Assembly: GCF_001424545.1 (NCBI RefSeq)
Contig: NZ_LMQL01000009.1
Location: forward strand, 328,101-392,100
Source: Ramlibacter sp. Leaf400
GTDB lineage: Bacteria; Pseudomonadota; Gammaproteobacteria; Burkholderiales; Burkholderiaceae_C
Length of the DNA: 64,000 bases
Reading direction: 5' to 3'
Numbering within the stretch: position 1 is the first letter of the stretch; each line of letters starts with the position of its first letter. The position numbers and the translations under genes were made by a program. The notes beneath the pieces were generated by a model that searched no databases, was not told where the DNA came from, and was given only the letters and a program-made list of their open reading frames with translations. Positions 58,425-64,000 of the stretch are shown in pieces.

Positions 58425-59792
58425 ATGATCCCCATCACCACCGAATCCCGCTACAACGCGATGGTCAAGCTCCGCGAGGGCAAGATCAGCCGCGAGATCT
58501 TCTCCGACAAGGAGATCTACGAGGAGGAGATCGAGAAGGTCTTCACCCGCGCCTGGCTGTTCGTCGGCCACGAGAGCCAGATCCCCAACCCGGGCGACTT
58601 CTTCACCTCGCGCATGGGCGCCGAGTCCGTGATCCTTGCGCGCGACAAGAAGAAGAAGGTCCACGTCTTCCTCAACTCCTGCCGCCACCGCGGCATGAAG
58701 GTCTGCCAGTACGACCACGGCAACACCACGCTCTTCACCTGCCCGTACCACAGCTGGAGCTACACCACCGACGGCAAGCTGTTCGGCGTGCCGCAGTTCA
58801 AGCAGCTTTACGAAGGCTGCATGGAAAAGGAGGAGTGGTCGCTGATCGAAGTGCCCAAGATGGAGGTCTACAAGGGCACCGTGTGGGCCAGCTGGGACAA
58901 GGACGCGCCCGACCTGCTCACCTACCTGGGCGACGCCAAGGTCCACCTCGACCTGGCGCTGGACTGCCGCGACGGCCGCGAGGGCGGCTCCGAGGTGCTG
59001 TTCGGCGTGCACAAGTGGATCATCCCGTGCAACTGGAAATTCGCGGCCGAGAACTTCCTGGGCGACACGTACCACAACGTGAGCCACCGCTCGGTCGACC
59101 TGATCGGCATCGGACCGAGCGCGGAAGCGGGCGTCAAGGGCCGGCGCGACAACGAGATGGACAAGGCGCAGCACGTCTGGGCCAACTTCCCCGCGGGCCA
59201 CGGCGTGCACAGCGCGATCATGCCGGACGACTGGGAGTTCCTGAACACGTACCAGAACAACCCGATCGTGGCCGAGTACTTCCGCGAGGCGCATGCCAAA
59301 CGCAAGGAGCGCCTGGGCGCCGAGAAGCACCGCCTGATCCCCTTCGTCGGCACGATCTACCCCAACGTCTCGTTCCACGGCAACCAGCCGCGCAACCTGT
59401 GCGTCTGGCACCCGCACGGCCCCGAGTCCACCGAAGCCTGGCGCTTCTTCTTGGTGGATGCGGACGCGCCGCAGGAAGTGAAGGACTTCCTTCGCACCTA
59501 CTACATGCGCTACTCCGGCCCGGCGGGCATGACGGAGCAGGACGACATGGAGAACTGGAACTACGCCACCGCCGGCAGCCGCGGCGTGATCGCGCGGCGC
59601 TACCCGTTCAACTACCAGCAGTCGCTGGGCAAGGTGAGCACCGACGCCCCGGTGGCGGGCAACGTGAGCCTGCAGGTGAGCGAAGAGAACCCGCGGCAGT
59701 TCTACCGCCGCTGGCGCGACTACATGAACAGCGCCGACTGGGACACGCTGCTGGGCCGCAAGGACAAGGAGCCGGCGAGCTTCGCCGAGTGA
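58425..59792 (+). CDS. Rieske ring-hydroxylating dioxygenase, large (alpha) subunit
   Basis: The 455-residue protein has the Rieske site Cys86-x-His88 (CRHRG) and Cys106-x2-His109 (CPYHSW). The mononuclear iron site is in NFLGDTYHNVSHRS (His217 and His221 are likely ligands), with the ligand Asp later in the chain. Together with the beta subunit it would insert both atoms of oxygen into an aromatic acid or amine. The substrate cannot be read from sequence. It follows the reductase gene by 23 bp. Confidence 0.92.
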   Translation: MIPITTESRYNAMVKLREGKISREIFSDKEIYEEEIEKVFTRAWLFVGHESQIPNPGDFFTSRMGAESVILARDKKKKVHVFLNSCRHRGMKVCQYDHGNTTLFTCPYHSWSYTTDGKLFGVPQFKQLYEGCMEKEEWSLIEVPKMEVYKGTVWASWDKDAPDLLTYLGDAKVHLDLALDCRDGREGGSEVLFGVHKWIIPCNWKFAAENFLGDTYHNVSHRSVDLIGIGPSAEAGVKGRRDNEMDKAQHVWANFPAGHGVHSAIMPDDWEFLNTYQNNPIVAEYFREAHAKRKERLGAEKHRLIPFVGTIYPNVSFHGNQPRNLCVWHPHGPESTEAWRFFLVDADAPQEVKDFLRTYYMRYSGPAGMTEQDDMENWNYATAGSRGVIARRYPFNYQQSLGKVSTDAPVAGNVSLQVSEENPRQFYRRWRDYMNSADWDTLLGRKDKEPASFAE

Positions 59793-59797
59793 CGCCC

Positions 59798-60586
59798 ATG
59801 TCCGTCGTCATCGTCACGGGCGGAACCTTCGGGCTGGGCCAGGCCATCACCGTCGAGCTCGCGCGCCGCGGCCACCAGGTGGTGGCGTTCGGGCTGGCGC
59901 AGGCCCAGGTCTCCAGCACCGCGCAGGGCATCGACTCCGTGCTGAAGGAACTCGAGCGCGCCGGCTGCAAGGCCGACGTGCTGGAGGCCGACGTCTCCAA
60001 CGCGGCCGACGTGCAGCGCGTCGTCGACCACACCGTGTCGCGCTACGGCGCGATCCACGGCCTGGTCAACAACGCGGCCATCGGCCCGCTGGGCACGGTC
60101 CTCACGACCGAGGAGCCGGTCTTCCAGAAGATCCTCGACGTCAACGTCAAGGGCACGTACCTCATGAGCCGGGCCGCCCTGCCCCACATGGTGCGCGCGG
60201 GCGGCGGCGCCATCGTCAACATCGGCTCGGGCGCCGGCTACGGCAAGCCCAACATGGCCGCGTATGCCGCCAGCAAGGGCGCCATCGTGGCCCTGAGCAT
60301 GGCGATGGCCTACGACCACTTCCACGACCGGGTGCGGGTGAACGTCGCCATCCCCGGCGGCGGCGGCATCGTCTCCGGCATGAGCGTCGGCCGCTTCGGC
60401 GGCAACGTCGACGCCTTCGTGCGCAAGCCCGCGCCAGGCACCGCCGCGGGGCGGCCCGCCACCGGCCGCGACCTCGCGAATGCCGTCGCCTTCCTCTTGT
60501 CGGACGAAGCGGCCGCGATCTCGGGCACCGTGATCGACGTCGGCTGCTTCGCGCACCAGGGCGGGCCGGTCCCGCCCAAGCCTTGA
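59798..60586 (+). CDS. short-chain dehydrogenase/reductase, probable cis-dihydrodiol dehydrogenase
   Basis: The 262-residue SDR has TGGTFGLGQ (cofactor), NNAAIG, a catalytic Ser in NIGSGAGY and YAASK for Tyr and Lys. It lies between the two oxygenase subunit genes, 5 bp after the alpha gene. In such operons an SDR often oxidises the cis-diol to a catechol. That role is inferred. The C-terminal part is Gly-rich and longer than usual. Confidence 0.85.
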   Translation: MSVVIVTGGTFGLGQAITVELARRGHQVVAFGLAQAQVSSTAQGIDSVLKELERAGCKADVLEADVSNAADVQRVVDHTVSRYGAIHGLVNNAAIGPLGTVLTTEEPVFQKILDVNVKGTYLMSRAALPHMVRAGGGAIVNIGSGAGYGKPNMAAYAASKGAIVALSMAMAYDHFHDRVRVNVAIPGGGGIVSGMSVGRFGGNVDAFVRKPAPGTAAGRPATGRDLANAVAFLLSDEAAAISGTVIDVGCFAHQGGPVPPKP

Positions 60587-60609
60587 ACACCCCTCCCAGG
60601 AGAAAGAAC

Positions 60610-61203
60610 ATGTCCGAAACCGCCGAAGCCACGGCCCCCGCCCCTGCCGCCGCAGCGCCCCGCCTGGCGCGCGATGCCCGCTACTACGACACCAGGCGCG
60701 AGATCGAGGAGTTCCTCTACGACGAGGCCAACCTGCTGGACGAGCGCCGCTTCACCGAATGGCTGGACACGCTCGCGGACGACCTGCGCTACTTCATGCC
60801 GATGGAATACAACGTGAAGTACGGCGAACACGCCAAGCACGAGTTCACCAGGCGGGAACAGCACATGAGCTGGTTCAACGAAGGCAAGTGGTCGATCGGC
60901 AAGCGCTGCGAGCAGATCCTCACCGGCGTGCACTGGGCCGAGGAGCCGCTGTCGCGCGTGTGCCGCCTGGTGAGCAACGTGCAGCTCAAGGCCATCGAGA
61001 CCAGCGCCGCCGGCGAAGTGGAGGTGGACGTGTCCAGCCGCTTCCTGATCTACCAGAACCGCTGCGAGTACGAGGAGTACTTCTTCGTGGGCGACCGCTT
61101 CGACCGCATCCGCCGCACCGCCGACGGCTGGAAGCTCGCGCAGCGCGAGATTCGCATCCACCAGAACGTGCTGCTGGCCAAGAACCTCACCATCTTCTTC
61201 TAG
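60610..61203 (+). CDS. ring-hydroxylating dioxygenase small (beta) subunit
   Basis: The 197-residue protein has the beta-subunit fold: EIEEFLYDEANLLDERRFTEWLDTLADDLRYFMPMEYN, RVCRLVSNVQL and the ending ARREI-like AQREIRIHQNVLLAKNLTIFF. It has no metal site and supports the alpha3beta3 assembly. An alternative upstream ATG at 60583 overlaps the SDR stop. The ATG at 60610 has a GGAGAAAG site. Confidence 0.92.
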   Translation: MSETAEATAPAPAAAAPRLARDARYYDTRREIEEFLYDEANLLDERRFTEWLDTLADDLRYFMPMEYNVKYGEHAKHEFTRREQHMSWFNEGKWSIGKRCEQILTGVHWAEEPLSRVCRLVSNVQLKAIETSAAGEVEVDVSSRFLIYQNRCEYEEYFFVGDRFDRIRRTADGWKLAQREIRIHQNVLLAKNLTIFF

Positions 61204-61213
61204 GAGAGCATCC

Positions 61214-61393
61214 ATGTTGAACCTGCTGGGCATCGAACCGGGCCAGGTGGTCCGGCTCAAGGACGGCACCTGCGCCGAGGTGCTGGAGAACATCGGCGAC
61301 GGCATCTGGCTGAAGGCCCGCCTGTCGACCGGTGACGAGGACCTCGTGTTCTGCGAGGACGTCGCCGGGCTCGAGGAGAAGGCGGGAGCCTGA
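61214..61393 (+). CDS. small protein of the dioxygenase operon, function unknown
   Basis: A 59-residue protein is encoded 10 bp after the beta subunit and 1 bp before the hydroxylase gene, with a GGAGAG ribosome-binding site. It begins MLNLLGIEPGQVVRLKDGTC and ends ...DLVFCEDVAGLEEKAGA. It is acidic and looks like a small beta barrel (GQVVRLKDG, GIWLKARLSTG). Its fixed place in the operon suggests a real gene, perhaps a stability or assembly partner. Confidence 0.72.
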   Translation: MLNLLGIEPGQVVRLKDGTCAEVLENIGDGIWLKARLSTGDEDLVFCEDVAGLEEKAGA

Positions 61394-61394
61394 G

Positions 61395-63065
61395 ATGGCC
61401 ACGGGCGAACGCATGTCGGCACAGGTCCTCGTCGTGGGCGCGGGCCCGGTCGGGCTCACGCTCGCGATGGACCTGGCCCGGCGCGGCGTGCAGGTGCTGG
61501 TCGCCGAGCTGCGGCACCGCGGCGAGGCGCCGCCGGTCAAGTGCAACCACATCTCGGCGCGCTCGATGGAGGTGTTCCGCCAGCTCGGCGTGGCCTCCAC
61601 GTTGCGCGACAGCGGGCTGCCGCCCGACTACCCGCACGACGTCGCATACCGCACGGCCTTCCGCGGCCAGGAGCTCTCGCGCATCCGCATCCCCTCGCGC
61701 GCCGAGCGGCTCGACTCCACCGTGGAAGGACCGGACACCTGGTGGCCGACCCCCGAGCCGCCGCACCGCATCAACCAGATCTACATCGAGCCCATCCTGT
61801 TCCGGCACGCCGAGGGCATGCCGAACCTGGAGATCCTCTGCCGCACGCGCGTGGTCTCGTTCACCCAGGACGAGACCGGCGTGACGGCGACGCTCGAAGA
61901 CCTGGACTCGGGCGCGCAGTCCGAGGTGCGCAGCGACTACCTCATCGGCTGCGACGGCGGCCGCTCCATGGTGCGCAAGGCCATCGGCGCGAGCTTTACC
62001 GGCGTCGATGTCGTGGCCCGCGTGCAGTCGACGCTGATCGATGCGCCGGACCTGCTCTCGGCGCTTCCCAACCGCCCCGCCTGGGCCACGTTCTCGGTCA
62101 ATCCGCGGCGCAGCGGCAACGTCTATGCGATCGACGGCCGGCGCCGCTGGCTGGTCCACAACTACCTGCGCTCGGACGAGCCCGACTTCGAGGCCGTGGA
62201 CCGCGACTGGGCCCTGCGGCAGATCCTGGGCGTGGACCCGTCGTTCCGGTACGAGGTGGTGTCCAAGGAGGACTGGATCGGCCGGCGCCTGGTGGCCGAG
62301 CGCTTCCGCGACCGGCGCGCCTTCATCTGCGGCGACTCGGCGCACCTGTGGGTGCCGATGGCCGGCTACGGCATGAACGCCGGCATCGCCGACGCGATGA
62401 ACCTGTCCTGGCAGCTGGCGGCGCGCCTGCAGGGCTGGGGCGGCGCAGGCGTGCTCGACGGCTACGAGGCCGAGCGCCAGCCCATCACCGAGCAGGTGTC
62501 GCAGTTCGCGATGAACCACTCGCTGGCCCTGCAGGCCAAGCGCGAGGCGATCCCGGCGGACATCGAGGCGCCGGGCGCGCAGGGCGATGCGGTGCGCGCG
62601 CGGTTCGGCCAGGAGCTCTACGACCTGAACGTGCAGCAGTACTGCTGCGCGGGGCTGAACTTCGGGTACTTCTACGCCGACTCGCCCCTCATCGCCTACG
62701 ACGGCGTGGCCGCACCGGGCTACGGGATGGCTTCGTTCACGCCGTCCACCGTCCCCGGTTGCCGCACACCGCACGTCTGGCTGAAGGACGGCCGCTCGCT
62801 GTACGACGCGCTCGGCGACGGCTTCACGCTGCTGCGCACCGACCCGAAGAAGGACGTCGCGCCGCTGGTGCGGGCCGCAGCCGACCGGGGCGTGCCGCTG
62901 CAGGTGCTGGACCTGTCCGCCGACGAAGCCGGCGCGCTGTACGACCGCGACCTGGTGCTGTCGCGGCCGGACCGGCACGTCGCGTGGCGCGGCGACGAGC
63001 TGCCCGCCGATCCCCTTGCCCTGGTGGACCGCATCCGCGGCGCCGGTGGAGCCCGAACCCCATGA
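61395..63065 (+). CDS. FAD-dependent aromatic hydroxylase (PheA/TfdB/MhpA family)
   Basis: The 556-residue flavoprotein has VVGAGPVGLTLAMDLARRGVQV, DYLIGCDGGRSMVRKAIG and AFICGDSAHLWVPMAGYGMNAGIADAMNLSWQL, the three class A monooxygenase motifs. It probably acts on a phenolic product of the dioxygenase. Its stop overlaps the aldolase-like gene start (ATGA). It is 556 residues against 557 for the paralogue at 687-2360. Confidence 0.87.
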   Translation: MATGERMSAQVLVVGAGPVGLTLAMDLARRGVQVLVAELRHRGEAPPVKCNHISARSMEVFRQLGVASTLRDSGLPPDYPHDVAYRTAFRGQELSRIRIPSRAERLDSTVEGPDTWWPTPEPPHRINQIYIEPILFRHAEGMPNLEILCRTRVVSFTQDETGVTATLEDLDSGAQSEVRSDYLIGCDGGRSMVRKAIGASFTGVDVVARVQSTLIDAPDLLSALPNRPAWATFSVNPRRSGNVYAIDGRRRWLVHNYLRSDEPDFEAVDRDWALRQILGVDPSFRYEVVSKEDWIGRRLVAERFRDRRAFICGDSAHLWVPMAGYGMNAGIADAMNLSWQLAARLQGWGGAGVLDGYEAERQPITEQVSQFAMNHSLALQAKREAIPADIEAPGAQGDAVRARFGQELYDLNVQQYCCAGLNFGYFYADSPLIAYDGVAAPGYGMASFTPSTVPGCRTPHVWLKDGRSLYDALGDGFTLLRTDPKKDVAPLVRAAADRGVPLQVLDLSADEAGALYDRDLVLSRPDRHVAWRGDELPADPLALVDRIRGAGGARTP

Positions 63066-63784
63066 CGATGACTTCCGAAGACCGATCGCGAGCCGACCTG
63101 GCCGCCTGCTACCGCCTGTTCGACTGGCTCGGATGGACCGAGCTGATCTTCAACCACATCACGGTGCGCCTGCCTTCGCCGCAGGGACGAAAGCCCGAGT
63201 ACCTGATCAACCGCTTCGGCCTGCACTACTCGGAGGTCCGGCCCGAGAACCTGGTGCGCATCGACCTCGACGGCAACGGCCAGGACGGCAGCGACGCGCG
63301 CGTGAACCGGGCCGGCTTCGTGATCCACAGCGCGATCCATGCGGCGCGGGAGGATGCGCACTGCATCATGCACGTGCACACTACCGCCGGCTGCGCGGTC
63401 TCGTGCAAGGAAGAGGGCCTGCGCCACGACAACTTCTACAGCGCCATGCTGTACGGCGACGTGGCGTACCACGACTACGAGGGCGTGACCACCAACCTGG
63501 AGGAGCAGCCCCGGCTGGTCGCTTCGCTGGGCCGGCGCAACCACCTGGTCCTGCGCAACCACGGCCTGCTGGTGGTGGGCCCGGACATCCCCACCGCCTT
63601 CAACCGCCTGTGGACCCTGCAGCGGGCCTGCGAGATCCAGCTCGCGGCCGACGGCGGGCGGGGGCCCAACCGCGAGATCCCCGAAACGATCCTCAGGAAC
63701 GTTCCGCAAACCCGCGTGGCGAGCAGCGGCGAGGTCCACCGCCTGATCTTCGACGCCATGCTCCGGCGCGCCGGCATCGCGTGA
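63062..63784 (+). CDS. class II aldolase/adducin-family protein
   Basis: The 240-residue protein has a class II aldolase fold: FDWLGWTELIFNHITVRLP, the metal site MHVHTTAGCAVSC with two His, and RNHGLLVVG with a third His. Members include aldolases and ring-cleavage or decarboxylating enzymes of aromatic pathways. It is the last gene of the operon seen and could act on a ring-cleavage product or a side chain. Confidence 0.85.
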   Translation: MTMTSEDRSRADLAACYRLFDWLGWTELIFNHITVRLPSPQGRKPEYLINRFGLHYSEVRPENLVRIDLDGNGQDGSDARVNRAGFVIHSAIHAAREDAHCIMHVHTTAGCAVSCKEEGLRHDNFYSAMLYGDVAYHDYEGVTTNLEEQPRLVASLGRRNHLVLRNHGLLVVGPDIPTAFNRLWTLQRACEIQLAADGGRGPNREIPETILRNVPQTRVASSGEVHRLIFDAMLRRAGIA

Positions 63785-63808
63785 AAGGCCGTCTCCCGGC
63801 TGGGCTTG

Positions 63809-63892
63809 GCTGCAAGGTTCGTCTCGCTTAGCTGCAAGGTTCGTCTCGTTGTCCAGGGCGTCGGGTTGTCCAGGGTGATCGGCTGTCCAGGG
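63809..63892 (+). repeat. short tandem repeats downstream of the dioxygenase operon
   Basis: GCTGCAAGGTTCGTCTCG occurs at 63809-63826 and 63831-63848 (22-bp period). Directly after it, TGTCCAGGG occurs at 63850, 63867 and 63884 (17-bp period). The 216-bp tail up to 64000 holds no clear gene, though a short open frame from ATG 63938 runs off the window. Confidence 0.65.
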
Positions 63893-64000
63893 AGAGGCCG
63901 CCGGTCCGGGTGGCCGTGCTCGCGCTCGCCCTCGCGATGAAGAGGCCATCGCCTTTTGAGCGACGCGGCTTCGAAGGACGCTCATACGGATCGGCTGAAC

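Noticed and set aside
63809..63892. CRISPR array
   Set aside because: Units are too short, spacers are 4-8 bp, and no cas genes are near.
63938..64000. Start of a new gene at the right edge
   Set aside because: Only about 20 codons are visible, with no ribosome-binding site or family motif, so it cannot be supported.

Overview
The window is about 64 kb of very GC-rich, densely packed bacterial DNA. Gene content points to a betaproteobacterium of the order Burkholderiales, most like Comamonadaceae (Ramlibacter/Variovorax-type). The evidence is eight Bug/TctC-type periplasmic binding proteins, DUF4148, DUF4136 and DUF2970 proteins, many LysR, GntR and IclR regulators, and catabolic operons packed with ATGA overlaps. 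This placement is inference from families, not from a marker gene. I see no rRNA, tRNA, CRISPR array, prophage or insertion sequence.

Layout. 1-5.6 kb: the 3' part of nhaR, a FAD hydroxylase, two lipoproteins, a type-B carboxylesterase and a GFA-fold protein. 5.7-10.9 kb: the glyoxylate operon gcl-hyi-glxR with LysR and GntR regulators. 11.0-21.6 kb: a GntR/FCD-linked locus. An arylmalonate-decarboxylase-like enzyme diverges from a long operon of hydantoinase, a racemase-like protein lacking its catalytic cysteines, a TRAP transporter with two binding proteins, an amidase, a Bug protein and a hydratase-like protein. 21.6-26.3 kb: serine-glyoxylate-type aminotransferase, a ferredoxin-adenylate cyclase divergent from a Crp/Fnr regulator, DUF4148 and DoxX. 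26.4-31.1 kb: Bug plus M20 amidohydrolase with a LysR, and a MocR regulator. 31.3-34.1 kb: DUF2970, two c-type cytochromes and a DUF4136 lipoprotein. 34.2-37.2 kb: a TarD-like D-tartrate dehydratase and Bug protein with a GntR/UTRA regulator. 37.2-40.6 kb: a GDT1-type Mn exporter behind a yybP-ykoY riboswitch, two exported unknowns and a NYN protein. 40.6-49.4 kb: an eight-gene acyl-CoA operon (split TPP enzyme, acyl-CoA dehydrogenase, aldehyde dehydrogenase, frameshifted binding protein, hydratase, CoA-transferase, Bug) divergent from a LysR. 49.5-53.4 kb: Bug, GIY-YIG protein, degenerate pseudouridine synthase, lone receiver, winged-helix regulator and membrane proteins. 53.4-63.8 kb: three tandem Bug genes, an IclR regulator and a ring-hydroxylating dioxygenase operon.

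How it fits together. The window is a row of scavenging modules, each pairing a binding protein, a few enzymes and a local regulator, feeding glyoxylate, acyl-CoA and aromatic metabolism. The strongest regulatory signals are six GTCC-N7-GGAC sites in two mirrored promoters on either side of the IclR gene, and a shared ATTCCG-N3-CGGAAT element upstream of both gcl and the aminotransferase gene. The best candidate for an undescribed system is the hydantoinase/decarboxylase-like/TRAP locus at 10.2-21.6 kb.
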